A stretch of 64,000 nt of DNA from Amphibiibacter pelophylacis (GCF_037688875.1 NZ_JAWDIE010000002.1:166292-230291), one strand, 5' to 3'; counted from the stretch's first letter, positions 7,901-16,334 are shown. Numbers and translations: made by a program. The notes: generated by a model not told the origin, from the letters alone.

Positions 7901-8828
7901 TTTCGGCCATGCCCTCGGGCGTCAGGCGCTGCCAGGCGGTGGAGTCTGCCTTCCAGGGCGATTCGAACGCCGGGTCATCCACCCAAGCCTGGAGCTTCGT
8001 CATCCAGCCTTTGCGCGCCCTAAATGCCCCGCCATCCAGAGGCTTGGACTTGCTGGCGATCAGCGCATTGAGCCAGTCGGCCAGGGATTGCGCCCAGCCG
8101 TTCTCCCGCCACGGCTGCTTCATGGCCTCCAGCGCGGCACGCTGGTCCGCCTTGTTGCGGGCCAGCAGTTCGGCGGGCAGGGGCAGATTGCAGTCAGCGT
8201 CCTGCAGCGGACCTTTCAAAAGTTGGGCCACCGCCGCCTCAAGCGCGTCCGGCGTGGACCATAAACGGGCGATTTCCTCGGCCTGCTCGCGCGGCAGGGG
8301 CACGTAAAAAGTGCGCCAGTAATCGCGCACGGCCTCGGCCAGCAGCGGCGCCAGATCGGCCTGCAGCTCCAGGCTGAAGAGGCTGCCGCTGTCGAAAGCG
8401 TGCTCGGACAGCATGCGGCGGCACCAGCCGTGGATGGTGAAAATCGCGGCTTGGTCCATCCATTCTGCGGCCAGCTCCAGGCGACGCGCATCGCCAGGCC
8501 AGGTGGCGGCGTCCAGGCTGTCGCGCAGGGTGCGCAGTGGATCGCCGACCGGCGCCGCCGCATCGTCGCCGCGCCACAGCCGCGCGGCCTGCGCCAGGCG
8601 GGCGCGGATGCGGTCGCGCAGCTCGCGGGTGGCGGCGTCGGTGTAGGTGACGACCAGAATCTCGGGCGGCGTCAGCGGGCGGCGCGGCGTGGCCGCCTGC
8701 GGGTCGTGCCCCAGCACCAGGCGCACCACGCGCAGCGCCAGGGTGTAGGTTTTGCCCGTGCCCGCGCTGGCCTCGATCAGGCGGGGGCCGGACAGTGCGT
8801 CGCGCAGCGGATCAAACGGGGTGTTCAT
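4986..8828 (-). CDS. recB: Exodeoxyribonuclease V subunit beta (RecB helicase-nuclease)
   Basis: RecB supplies the 3'-5' helicase and the only nuclease site of RecBCD. The 1280-residue frame has Walker A ASAGTGKT at 20-27, Walker B VDEFQDTD, GDPKQAIYGFRGAD, and a TVHKSKGLEYP motif of the UvrD C-terminal domain. Near residues 1155-1175, the nuclease domain keeps the catalytic set: the Asp in GFIDLV, the Asp and Lys in VVLDYKSN, and the later YDLQ..YL block. The nuclease is therefore predicted to be active. It overlaps recC upstream and recD downstream by 4 bp each. Several extensive frames on the opposite strand are shadows of its high-GC codons. The ptrA gene that interrupts the operon in enterobacteria is absent. 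Confidence 0.97.
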   Translation of the reverse strand: MNTPFDPLRDALSGPRLIEASAGTGKTYTLALRVVRLVLGHDPQAATPRRPLTPPEILVVTYTDAATRELRDRIRARLAQAARLWRGDDAAAPVGDPLRTLRDSLDAATWPGDARRLELAAEWMDQAAIFTIHGWCRRMLSEHAFDSGSLFSLELQADLAPLLAEAVRDYWRTFYVPLPREQAEEIARLWSTPDALEAAVAQLLKGPLQDADCNLPLPAELLARNKADQRAALEAMKQPWRENGWAQSLADWLNALIASKSKPLDGGAFRARKGWMTKLQAWVDDPAFESPWKADSTAWQRLTPEGMAEKTKNGDPLEHPALDAIQRLPEQIAALPKPRPSLLRHAVAWVRQREQQEQERRAWMGFDGLLTRLDAALRGEGGERLAQRIRTQFPVALVDEFQDTDPLQLRLFTRIYPISAENCGEEIREEGASLVLIGDPKQAIYGFRGADIDTYLQARRSPGLRIGTLDTNFRSSRAMVEAVNRVFGAASQRLGGALFRPKAQSAEEAADKAAGEADATSLSFEPVAARGLSERLVLGGATPPALTLWVDGPGPDEKAFTAAVQRQRIASACADHVLTLLQDEASGFVDESGTLRRIQPADCALLVNSKTEAAPLAQALTERGLRSVYVSDKSSVFDSEEADQMLTLLQACADPGNGRRVRAALALPPLGLSLAQLDELQRSDSVWSGRLDQFLGYHQLWQRQGVLPLLRHVLSDFGVPQRLLAAGDERGLTNWLHLAELLQQASSLLDGQHALVRHLAERRAGREAGGDDGPSADELRLRLPGEDGLIRIVTVHKSKGLEYPLVWLPFASAARPVNSKDPVVAWHDAHGNLKRLPFAEAPPEAREQADAERLGEDVRKLYVALTRARHATWMALAPHTHLPHSALARVMGLNNATTPPLLDQAQAWAQPLVDQAGGGAPLIAVQPLPLPPEEADLPLWQPPEVLRQPRDLPALRPPGGPLWRFVSYSSLRRVDEAGAADVGEASSRDSAVLERLADPGLVAVSPEQDDAEAPDDGSKLHDLPAGPQAGTLMHGLLEWAMGEGRAQLDRPGALADQVARRCAVRGWTPWIPALEQALQQWLATPLPWSPAAPGSAPLALRDLDTVQTEMEFWLPAHRVPLQRLDALVHQHTLRGHDLGGAPRPALQPGEVHGLFRGFIDLVARVDGRYVVLDYKSNRLGRCAADYDAPALARAMAAHRYDLQGVIYLYALHRLLAARLPDYDYDRHVGGVGCLFLRGIAGPVAGLHLERPPRALMMALDDLMGEATPGHALVPAAGDAL

Positions 8829-11800
8829 GGCTGCTCCGTGGGCTGGACGGCGGGGGGTGCGGGACTTTTTGCGGCATCTTTCGCGGCATCTTTCGCGGCT
8901 TCTTTCGCATCCGGCAGATGATCCAGCAGCGGCAGAACCAGCTCTCGCGCCCAGTGTTCAACCTCGCCGCTGGCCAGCAAAGTGTCGAAATCGGGCCAGA
9001 CGCGGCGCAGTTCGGCGCTGTACTGCGCGCAGCCGCCGAAGGTCTCGCGGGCGGCGGCCGCAGCGGCATCCTCGCCAGCCCGGACGTCCGTGGCGTCATC
9101 CCCGTCGCCGTCATCGTCTCCTGCAGCCGCGACAGCGTCCGCGGCTGTCCGGCCCTTATCAGTCTTGTCGGCCTTGTCGGCTTTCAGGGTCAGCCAGGCG
9201 CGCGCCACGGCGGGCTCCAGGGGCAGCGGGCGCTGCTGGCCTTCGCGCCAGGCGTCCAGCAGACGGGTCCACAGCAGCACGGCCTGATCGTGCGGCAGCG
9301 CGGGCAGCGACAGGTCGCCCACGGGGCTGAGGATTTCGCTGCGCACGGACCAGCCCTTGAGCGCAGGCGCCACCTGCGCGGCCAGGTGCATCACCCACTC
9401 CGGCATCAGCTTGTCCACCTTCCAGTGGCCTTTTTTGACCAGGCTGGAGGCCGTCACCCCGCGCCGCACCGCCGTGGGGGTCTCACCGCCCCCTGGCGCT
9501 GGAGAAGCACAGACATAGATCTCGCCCAGATCGCCGACCACGGCGGGGCGCCCGTCCTCGGCGGGCCAATCCAGCGCCACGGACGGCAGGCGGGTGGGCG
9601 CGGCGCTGTGCGCCACCTGCCAGCGCTGCGCCAGCGTGCGAATCAGATCGAACTGACCGTCCTGGACGATGTCGCCAAATGCGCCAGGAGGCAGCTCGCC
9701 GCGCCGCACCTGGCGCTGGGCGGCTTCTTTCAGGAGGGTGTCCAGGGGCGAATCGGGGGCGGTGTCAGGTTCAGCATCCAGATCGGCTTCCGGATCATCG
9801 TCCGGATCATCGTCCGGATCGGTTTCAGGATCGGGCTCAGGGAAACCGCCGTGCTGCATCACGGCCTGTTTGACGGCCTGCAGCAGATCGTTCTTGATGC
9901 CCCACAGCTCCAGGCCATCCAGCGCGAAGGGCTCGGTCTCGGGCGGGTCGGCGTCGGCCTCGTCCAGGTGCACGCCCAGGCGCTGGCCCAGAAAGGCTTT
10001 GGCCGGGTTGGCCAGCCAGCGGGCCAGTTCGGACAGCTCCAGCGGGGTATCGCGCTCCAGCTCGGGCAGGCGCCCGGCCAGGCCCAGCGGCACCGGCGGG
10101 GCCGTGTCGCTGCTGGCGTGCCACTCGCGGGCGTAGCTGAAGAGGCCATCGTCGGCTGCGGCGCTGCCCTGGGGATCGACCGGGCGGCTGGCGTAATCCG
10201 GATCATAAGGATGCAGGCGGTGCACGGTGGTCAGGGCGGCGAGCAGCTTGTCGCCCTCCTCAGGGGTGGTGGCCCAGCCCGCCGCGATGTGGTCGCGCAG
10301 CTGCGCCACCAGCACCGAGGGCGGCTGCTCGCTGCCATCGACCGCGCTGCGGCCGACCCAGCTCAGGCCCAGGCGCTCGCGCGCGGAGAGCAGCGCCTCC
10401 AGGAAAAGGTAGCGGTCGTCCTCGCGGCGCGATCGGTCGCCGGGGCGGTGCTCCAGCGCCATCAGGTCGAAATCAGCTGCGGGCTTGGCGCGCGGGAAAT
10501 CGCCATCGTTCAGGCCCAGCAGGTGGATGTGGCGGAAGGGAATCGCCCGCATCGGCATCAGGGTGGCGAAGGTGACGCCGCCGCCCAGGAAGGCGCGCGG
10601 GCTGTCCTGCTGCCCGATCTGCTCCAGCCAGTGACCGCTGACCACGGCCAGCGGCAGCGGCTGGACCAGACCCGCGCTGGCGCACAGATCCAGCCAGTCG
10701 TCCAGGGTGCGCGCCAGGGTGTCCAGCGTGGCCGTCTGATCGCCCTCGGGCTCGAAGAAATCGCGCAGCACGCCGTGCAGCAGTTCGCCCCATTGCGGCG
10801 GCGTCAGCGGCTGGGCCAGGCGGCGCCAGAGCGTGTCCAGCGCGTCGATCAGGCGGGCCAGTGCGCCCAGCAGCGGGCCCTGCAGCCCGGCGGCGGCGTC
10901 CAGCGGTTCGATGTCCTGCCAGGCGCCGCTGTCGCCCACGGCATAGCCCAGCAGCAGGCGGCGCAGGCCAAACGCCCAGGTGTGGGTGTCGGGCGCGGGC
11001 GGCAGGCCCAGGCTCTGGCGGTGCGCGTCGTGCAGGCCCCAGCGCAGGCGGGCGGCGTCCAGCCAGTCGCGCAGCAGCGGCAGATCGGCCTCCTGCAGGC
11101 CAAAGCGGCGGCGCAGCGCAGGCAGCTCCAGCGCATCGAGCACCGGCGCCAGCGGCAGGCGCTGCTGGCGGATGTCCAGCAGCCGCGCCAGCACGCCCGG
11201 CAAAGGGTCGATCTGGCCCAGCCCCTGGTCGGCCAGATGAAACGCAATCCGCCGCGCATCGCCCGGCAGCGGCAGGCCAAACACGGCGCGCACGTGCGGT
11301 GCGTAGCGCTGGATGTCGGGCACCATGACCAGGATGTCCTGCGGCTGCAGCGTGGCGTCGCGGGCCAGCGCGGCCAGCAGCGTGTCGTGCAGGATCTCGA
11401 CCTCGCGCTGCGGGCTGTGGGCGATCACAAAGCGCAGTGAAGCGTCCTGCGCCGCCGTTGCAGGATCGGGTGCGGGCCAGTGGCTGCGTGTTTCGTGCAG
11501 CGGGCGCAGGTCAAAAATATCGTCCTGAAGCTGCTGCAGCAGGCCGTGGCGGTGGGGGTGACCGGCATCCAATGGCGTCAGGAAAAGATCCACGCGCTCG
11601 CCGTCGAAGTGCCTGCGGTAGCGGCCGGGCTCGTCGTGGCGGGCCAGCAGCGCCATGAAATCGCGCCCCTGCTGCCCCCAGGCGGCCAGCAGCGGGTGGC
11701 TGGCCAGGTGCAGGCTGTCGTCGTCCGGCGCCTGCGTCTGGCCGGGGCGCCGCGCCTGGCGCGTGGGGCCAAAGGCCCGTCGGCGCTGCAGCGCGGTGCC

Positions 11801-12649
11801 GGGCACGGCGTCCAGCCAGTGGTGGGCGCACGGGTTCTGCACCCCGACCAGCACCGGGCGCCAGCGCGACAGCAGAGCCAGCGCCTCCAGCGTCTGCTGC
11901 GGCAGCGAGGACAATCCAAACACCATCAGCCGCGTCGGCAGGCCAGATGGGGGCTCGCCCGTCCAGCCTTCCACCGTTTCGACAAAGCGCTGGTGCACGG
12001 CCGAGCGCGCTGATCCGGCGAGATCAGGCCCGACATCGTCGCACAGCGCGCGCCACAGGGCGGGCTGCCAGGCCGCATCGCCCGGCAGGGGCAGCGGGCG
12101 ACCTTCGCCATCCAGCAGCGCGTCCTGGCCCCGCGCCCACAGCGCCAGCCAGTCGGCGCGGTACACTTGGTACTGATCCAGCAGATCGGCCAGGCGCTGC
12201 GCCAGCTGGTGGCAGCGGCGGCCATCGGCATCGCCCTGCAAAAAGCGCTGCAGCGGCGCGAACACCGGCTGGCGCGCCAGCCCCGGCAGCAGGCGCATCA
12301 GGCGCCACAGCAGCGCCTGACGATCGAAGGGCGACTGGGCCGGAACGCCGCCCTGCCCTGCCACACCGTCACCCGCCGCGCCCAGCACCGTGCGGTACAG
12401 GCGCCAGACGAGCTGCGCTGGCAGCTCGGTGCGCACCCCGGCGCAGACGCCCAGCCCCCCCTGATCCACCGGCCGCGCCATGGCCAGACGCAGCCACTGG
12501 CCCATGCCCTGGCTTTGCACCAGCAGATGCTCGGTGTCCAGCGGCGCCAGCGGGTGGCGGCGCATCCAGGCGATCAGCACGTCGCGCAGGGATTCGGTCT
12601 GGTTGGCGTGGATCACCATCAGGCCGGTGGCGGGCGCGGTATCGGCCAT
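8825..12649 (-). CDS. recC: Exodeoxyribonuclease V subunit gamma (RecC)
   Basis: RecC is the inactive-helicase subunit that splits the strands and recognises Chi-type sequences. The 1274-residue frame begins with the family start (HANQTESLRDVLIAW) and keeps the SQGMGQWLRLAMA block near the N-terminus, HSPQREVEILHD, a MVPDIQRYAP segment, FRHIHLLGLNDGDFPR and YLFLEALLSARERL. A GGAG Shine-Dalgarno precedes ATG 12649, and the gene heads the recC-recB-recD order with 4-bp overlaps. Two low-complexity insertions stand out: an acidic Asp/Pro/Glu run at about residues 935-962, encoded by tandem repeats, and an Ala-Lys-Asp repeat tail. Neither lies in a motif block, so function is probably kept. Confidence 0.95.
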   Translation of the reverse strand: MADTAPATGLMVIHANQTESLRDVLIAWMRRHPLAPLDTEHLLVQSQGMGQWLRLAMARPVDQGGLGVCAGVRTELPAQLVWRLYRTVLGAAGDGVAGQGGVPAQSPFDRQALLWRLMRLLPGLARQPVFAPLQRFLQGDADGRRCHQLAQRLADLLDQYQVYRADWLALWARGQDALLDGEGRPLPLPGDAAWQPALWRALCDDVGPDLAGSARSAVHQRFVETVEGWTGEPPSGLPTRLMVFGLSSLPQQTLEALALLSRWRPVLVGVQNPCAHHWLDAVPGTALQRRRAFGPTRQARRPGQTQAPDDDSLHLASHPLLAAWGQQGRDFMALLARHDEPGRYRRHFDGERVDLFLTPLDAGHPHRHGLLQQLQDDIFDLRPLHETRSHWPAPDPATAAQDASLRFVIAHSPQREVEILHDTLLAALARDATLQPQDILVMVPDIQRYAPHVRAVFGLPLPGDARRIAFHLADQGLGQIDPLPGVLARLLDIRQQRLPLAPVLDALELPALRRRFGLQEADLPLLRDWLDAARLRWGLHDAHRQSLGLPPAPDTHTWAFGLRRLLLGYAVGDSGAWQDIEPLDAAAGLQGPLLGALARLIDALDTLWRRLAQPLTPPQWGELLHGVLRDFFEPEGDQTATLDTLARTLDDWLDLCASAGLVQPLPLAVVSGHWLEQIGQQDSPRAFLGGGVTFATLMPMRAIPFRHIHLLGLNDGDFPRAKPAADFDLMALEHRPGDRSRREDDRYLFLEALLSARERLGLSWVGRSAVDGSEQPPSVLVAQLRDHIAAGWATTPEEGDKLLAALTTVHRLHPYDPDYASRPVDPQGSAAADDGLFSYAREWHASSDTAPPVPLGLAGRLPELERDTPLELSELARWLANPAKAFLGQRLGVHLDEADADPPETEPFALDGLELWGIKNDLLQAVKQAVMQHGGFPEPDPETDPDDDPDDDPEADLDAEPDTAPDSPLDTLLKEAAQRQVRRGELPPGAFGDIVQDGQFDLIRTLAQRWQVAHSAAPTRLPSVALDWPAEDGRPAVVGDLGEIYVCASPAPGGGETPTAVRRGVTASSLVKKGHWKVDKLMPEWVMHLAAQVAPALKGWSVRSEILSPVGDLSLPALPHDQAVLLWTRLLDAWREGQQRPLPLEPAVARAWLTLKADKADKTDKGRTAADAVAAAGDDDGDGDDATDVRAGEDAAAAAARETFGGCAQYSAELRRVWPDFDTLLASGEVEHWARELVLPLLDHLPDAKEAAKDAAKDAAKSPAPPAVQPTEQP
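8871..8906. repeat. Three 12-bp tandem units in the 3' end of recC
   Basis: The unit GCGGCATCTTTC is present at 8871-8882 and 8883-8894 and, with one change, at 8895-8906. On the coding strand it gives repeated Ala-Ala-Lys-Asp/Glu in the C-terminal tail of RecC. It is a likely replication-slippage site that varies tail length without affecting the fold. Confidence 0.8.
9789..9820. repeat. 12-bp tandem repeat encoding an acidic Asp-Pro run in RecC
   Basis: TCCGGATCATCG is repeated at 9789-9800 and 9801-9812, with a partial third unit to 9820. On the coding strand it gives the Asp-Pro-Asp-Asp repeats inside an acidic stretch of RecC. Exact repetition at the DNA level indicates recent slippage rather than selection on the protein alone. 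Confidence 0.8.
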
Positions 12650-12715
12650 GCAAGGCTCCAGTCGCAGAAAATGCCATTGTGCCCAGGCGCGGCGGCAGGC
12701 TGTGTCCCGCCCGCC

Positions 12716-12721
12716 TACAAT
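12716..12721 (+). promoter_or_regulatory. Probable -10 box for the YdcF-family gene
   Basis: TACAAT lies 32 bp before the chosen TTG start in the divergent gap after recC. The -35 region is weak. The box overlaps an in-frame GTG at 12724, which argues against that codon as the start. Confidence 0.45.
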
Positions 12722-12753
12722 CGGTGCCTGTTTCGCGCTGCCCTCTGCTCCCC

Positions 12754-13596
12754 TTGGATACTGATCTGATCACCGGTGCTGCCAAGCCGCTGCTCACCGC
12801 CCTGGCCCTGCCGCCGCTGAACCTGCTGCTTGTCGTGCTGGCGGGAGCAGCGCTGGTCTGGCGCACGACGCCGGGCAGCCGGGGCCGCCGCTGGGGCACG
12901 GCGCTGACGCTGGGCGGCTGGACGCTGCTGTGGCTGCTGTCCACGCAGACGGTGGCGGTGCAGCTGTCACAGTGGCTGCTGCCGCAGTATCCGCCCCTGA
13001 ATTTCCGCACAGGCAACGCCGACACGCCGGATGGAAAGCCCGCACAGGCGGTCTGGATCCTGGGCGGGGGCGTGCAGCGCAGCCTGGCCGAATACGGCGG
13101 CATCGCCCAGCTCAATGCCGAATCGTCCGCACGCCTGCGCTACGGCATGCTGCTGTCGCGGCGGCTTGATCTGCCGGCGGGCTTCACGGGGGGTCCCGGC
13201 TGGGTGCAGTGGCTGGAGCCCGGACAGCCGGTGCGCGAGGCGCACGTTGCTGCGGCCACGCTGCGCGCCGAGCGCCAGCCCGTGCTGCGCTGGATGGAAA
13301 CCGGCTCGCGCGACACGCACGAGAACGCCGTCAACAGCCGCGCCCTGCTGCGTCGCGACGGCGTGACGCGGCTCGTTCTGGTGACCAGCGCCTGGCACAT
13401 GCCGCGCGCCGTCGCCGAGTTCACCCGCGCGGGTTTTGACGTACTGCCGGCGCCCATGGGCTACATCAAACCGGCCAACGGCCCGCTGCTCGACGCCCTG
13501 CCCAGTGGCACGGGGCTGGCGGCCAGCCGCCTGGTGCTCAAGGAATGGATCTCGCTAATGCTGCTGCGCGCCGGCCTGCTGGGCGCCAAGGACTGA
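12754..13596 (+). CDS. YdcF/ElyC/SanA-family (DUF218) membrane protein
   Basis: About 280 residues. Two hydrophobic segments at the N-terminus (around residues 8-30 and 43-63) are followed by a DUF218 domain facing the periplasm. This carries VWILGGG at its first strand, a TRHTEN-like RDTHENAVNS block, and the signature VTSAWHMPRAVAEF. In E. coli, ElyC and SanA of this family affect envelope polysaccharide and peptidoglycan precursor metabolism; the biochemical activity is not settled. The frame is open far upstream through recC antisense, so the start was set at TTG 12754, just after a TACAAT box and just before the first membrane helix; GTG 12724 is the alternative. It is followed 4 bp later by the lipase gene, probably in one transcript. 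Confidence 0.8.
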   Translation: MDTDLITGAAKPLLTALALPPLNLLLVVLAGAALVWRTTPGSRGRRWGTALTLGGWTLLWLLSTQTVAVQLSQWLLPQYPPLNFRTGNADTPDGKPAQAVWILGGGVQRSLAEYGGIAQLNAESSARLRYGMLLSRRLDLPAGFTGGPGWVQWLEPGQPVREAHVAAATLRAERQPVLRWMETGSRDTHENAVNSRALLRRDGVTRLVLVTSAWHMPRAVAEFTRAGFDVLPAPMGYIKPANGPLLDALPSGTGLAASRLVLKEWISLMLLRAGLLGAKD

Positions 13597-13600
13597 GCCC

Positions 13601-14716
13601 ATGGCCGCCGCTGCCTTGCAGATTTTCGCCGGACCGCTGGCACGCGAGCACATCCGCCAAAGCGGGCTGAACCCGCAGGACATCCACGCCATCGCCGGTG
13701 CCGCGGGCGGCCCCAAAGGGCTGATCCTGGGGCCGCTGGACCGGCATATTTTTGGCCACTGGCTGGCAGGAGCGCAGCCGCAGGCCAGGCCGCCTGTTCA
13801 CCTGATCGGCGCCTCCATCGGCGCCTGGCGCATGGCCAGCGCCTGCCTGCCGGACCCCGTGCAGGGCCTGCTCGATCTGGAAGCCGCCTACATCGCCCAG
13901 GATTACCCGCCCGGCCCGAAAGGGAAAAGGCCCGACGCCGCCACCGTGTCGCGCCTGTTTGCCCGGCAGCTGGCGGGCCACATGGGCGCAGAGACCACCG
14001 GTCTGGCCTGGACGCAACCGGTTCGCTACGCCCTGCACCTGGTCACCAGCCGAGGCCTGGGGGCCCTGAAAGACCCCGGCCGGGCCGCCATGGCGCTGGG
14101 CTACGGCGCCGCCTGGGCCGCCAACGCCGTGAACCGCCGCCACCTGGGCCGCTGGCTGCGCCGCACGGTGTTTTCCAGCGCAGGCGCTGCCCTGCCCTTC
14201 CTGGAAAACGCTCCGGGCGATCTGTCCACCGACCGCGTGACGCTGAACGACACCAACGCGCTGGACGCCCTGCGGGCCAGCTGCTCCATCCCCTTCGTGC
14301 TGGAGCCCGTGCGCGACATCGCCGGATCGCCGCCGGGCGCGCACTGGGACGGAGGCATCACCGACTATCACCTGCGCCTGCCCTGGACGGCGGGACAGAA
14401 CGGCCACGCGCCCATCGTGCTCGTGCCGCACTTCCAGCCCACGATGGTGCCCGGCTGGCTGGACAAACCCTGGCGCCGCCGCCACCGCAGCGACGCCCCC
14501 ATGGACCGCGTCGTCCTGCTCTGCCCCAGCCCCGCCTGGGTCGCCCGCCTGCCCGGCGGCAAACTGCCCGACCGCCAGGATTTCGCCACCTACGCCATAG
14601 ACACCCCCGCCCGCCAGCAGGCCTGGCGCACCGCCGTGGCAATGAGCCAGCAACTCGCAGACGCGTGGGACGCCTGGCTGCAGCGGCCGGATGTGGATCG
14701 CGTGCAGCCGCTCTAA
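13601..14716 (+). CDS. Patatin-like phospholipase family protein
   Basis: The 371-residue protein shows the patatin catalytic layout: a glycine-rich oxyanion loop GGPKG at residues 36-40, the nucleophile elbow GASIG with Ser72, and Asp250 in the DGG motif that completes the Ser-Asp dyad. An acyl-hydrolase acting on lipids is therefore expected; the substrate is unknown. No signal peptide or membrane helix is seen, so it is probably cytoplasmic or peripheral. It starts 4 bp after the YdcF-family gene, suggesting co-transcription and perhaps a joint envelope role. It ends 113 bp from the converging melA gene, and no clear terminator lies between. Confidence 0.8.
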   Translation: MAAAALQIFAGPLAREHIRQSGLNPQDIHAIAGAAGGPKGLILGPLDRHIFGHWLAGAQPQARPPVHLIGASIGAWRMASACLPDPVQGLLDLEAAYIAQDYPPGPKGKRPDAATVSRLFARQLAGHMGAETTGLAWTQPVRYALHLVTSRGLGALKDPGRAAMALGYGAAWAANAVNRRHLGRWLRRTVFSSAGAALPFLENAPGDLSTDRVTLNDTNALDALRASCSIPFVLEPVRDIAGSPPGAHWDGGITDYHLRLPWTAGQNGHAPIVLVPHFQPTMVPGWLDKPWRRRHRSDAPMDRVVLLCPSPAWVARLPGGKLPDRQDFATYAIDTPARQQAWRTAVAMSQQLADAWDAWLQRPDVDRVQPL

Positions 14717-14829
14717 GCCCGCACCGCCTGAACCGGCTTCAGAGCCCCATTCAGGCCTTCAGCGTGCAGCAGCTCGCCCCCCTGCCAAGGGGAAGTCCCG
14801 CCTTTGCCGGGAAGTGAATTTGCGGCCTG

Positions 14830-16242
14830 TCAGCCGCGCACCCACTCCGGCAGCCAGTCGCCGTGGGCGGCCATCAGCTCGTCGACCATGGCGTGGATCT
14901 GCTCCAGATCGAGCACTGCGCTGGTGTGCGGATCGAGCATGGCAGCGTGGTAGATGTGCTCGCGGCGCTGGGTCAGGACGGCTTCGACGACCAGCTCCTG
15001 CACGTTCACATTGGTGCGCATGAGCGCCGCCAGCTGCACCGGCAGACGGCCGATGTGGGTCGGGCGCACGCCGTTGGCATCGACCAGGCAGGGCACTTCG
15101 ACCGCGCAGCCCTCTGGCAAGTTGGTGATCAGGCCGGTGTTGGGCACGTTGCCGTAAACCACCTGCGGCTGGCCGCTGACCACGCCGTGGATGATGGTGC
15201 CGCCATATTCGGCCGAGCGCTGCACCTGGCGCAGGCCGGAAATCATGTCGCCCACCTGCTCGACCGATCGGGGCATGACCTGGATGTCCGCACCGCGCAC
15301 CTCGTCCAGCAGGGCCTGCGGGTCCTGGCTGCCGGGCTCGGCCAGTTCGCGCTCAATGTGCGGCCACGCGTGTTCGAAGAGCTGGCAGCGGCCCGGATAT
15401 TCGTCCAGCGGCACGTTGTATTTTTTGAGCAGATCCTCGCGCCCCGGCTTGATGAACCAGGGCGTGTACTCGGCGAAATGCTCGCTCGATTCGGTGGGGA
15501 AATAGCCCAGCCGGCTCAGCATCTCGTAGCGCACGCGGTTCCAGTCGGGCGCGCGGCCTTCGCGCTGGATGGCTTTCAGGCGGGGATACAGATCCTGCCC
15601 CTTGTGGCTGAATTCCAGATAGAAAGCGACGTGGTTGATGCCCGCGCACAGGTAGCGGATTTCTTCAGCGGGAATCTCCAGGTCGTGGGCCAGTTCGGCG
15701 GCGGTGTGCTGCACGCTGTGGCACAGGCCGACGGTGGGCACGCGGCGCGAGCGCGCATTCAGCGCCCAGGTGATCATCGCCATGGGATTGACATAGTTCA
15801 GGTGCAGCGGGCGGTCGGCGCACAGCGCTTCCATGTCCTGCTGCATGTCCAGCATGACGGGGAGGGTGCGCAGCGCGCGCATGATGCCGCCGATGCCCAG
15901 GGTGTCGCCGATGGTCTGCTCGAGACCGTATTTTTTGGGGATGTCGAAATCAGTGACCGTGGCCGGGCGGTAGCCGCCGACCTGAATGGTGCTGATGACA
16001 AAGCGCGCACCATCCAGCGCCGCACGGCGGTCGGTGGTCGCGGTGATGGTGGGCCGGGCATCCAGGGCGCCGGCGATGCGCTGCGCCACTTTTTCGGACA
16101 GTGCCAGGCGGTGCGGGTCGATGTCGTGCAGCGCAATGTGGGCTTCGCGGAGTTCGGGCCAGGCCAGGATGTCGCCCAGCAGGTTGCGGGTGAACACCGT
16201 GCTGCCAGCGCCGATGAGGGTGATCTTGACGGGGGACGACAT
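14830..16242 (-). CDS. melA: Alpha-galactosidase of glycoside hydrolase family 4
   Basis: GH4 enzymes hydrolyse alpha-galactosides such as melibiose in the cytoplasm by an NAD- and Mn-dependent redox mechanism. The 470-residue frame has the N-terminal NAD-binding fold ITLIGAGSTVFTRNLLGD (residues 7-24), NYVNPMA with Asn152, the metal-site Cys174 in GLCHSVQ, and His204 in AGINHVAFYLE. This MelA-type pattern separates it from the phospho-beta-glucosidase branch of GH4. A strong AAGGAGA precedes ATG 16242. It is the last gene of the minus-strand arm of the galactoside locus, separated from the binding-protein gene by an intrinsic terminator, so its expression is probably lower or independently tuned. 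Confidence 0.9.
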   Translation of the reverse strand: MSSPVKITLIGAGSTVFTRNLLGDILAWPELREAHIALHDIDPHRLALSEKVAQRIAGALDARPTITATTDRRAALDGARFVISTIQVGGYRPATVTDFDIPKKYGLEQTIGDTLGIGGIMRALRTLPVMLDMQQDMEALCADRPLHLNYVNPMAMITWALNARSRRVPTVGLCHSVQHTAAELAHDLEIPAEEIRYLCAGINHVAFYLEFSHKGQDLYPRLKAIQREGRAPDWNRVRYEMLSRLGYFPTESSEHFAEYTPWFIKPGREDLLKKYNVPLDEYPGRCQLFEHAWPHIERELAEPGSQDPQALLDEVRGADIQVMPRSVEQVGDMISGLRQVQRSAEYGGTIIHGVVSGQPQVVYGNVPNTGLITNLPEGCAVEVPCLVDANGVRPTHIGRLPVQLAALMRTNVNVQELVVEAVLTQRREHIYHAAMLDPHTSAVLDLEQIHAMVDELMAAHGDWLPEWVRG

Positions 16243-16269
16243 GCGCTCTCCTTGCGATCCGGGTCTTCG

Positions 16270-16304
16270 AAAAATCCCGGCCGGGGGATCGGATCCGGCC
16301 GGGA
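16270..16304 (-). terminator. Intrinsic terminator between the binding-protein gene and melA
   Basis: On the minus strand a perfect 10-bp GC-rich stem (TCCCGGCCGG paired with CCGGCCGGGA, 10-base loop) is followed directly by TTTTT. It lies downstream of the binding-protein stop codon and 28 bp upstream of the melA start, so it can end or attenuate transcription inside the operon. Confidence 0.8.
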
Positions 16305-16307
16305 AGA

Positions 16308-16334
16308 CGCCTGAACACGTACAGGCTTCAGGCG
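16308..16334 (-). other. Second hairpin after the binding-protein gene
   Basis: CGCCTGAA and TTCAGGCG form a perfect 8-bp inverted repeat around an 11-base loop, 13 bp after the binding-protein stop codon and just before the terminator hairpin. It has no T-run of its own and could protect the 3' end of the upstream mRNA. Confidence 0.6.

Noticed and set aside
6441..11440. Long plus-strand open frames (607 and 881 codons) opposite recB and recC
   Set aside because: They are antisense to genes with complete family motifs, have Arg/Gln/His-rich compositions typical of GC-rich shadows, and show no domain.
11947..12753. Extended N-terminus for the YdcF-family protein
   Set aside because: The frame is open through recC antisense but has no family similarity there, and a TACAAT box lies between it and the first membrane helix.
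14717..14829. Bidirectional terminator between the patatin-like gene and melA
   Set aside because: Only short 4-5-bp stems without T-runs are visible.
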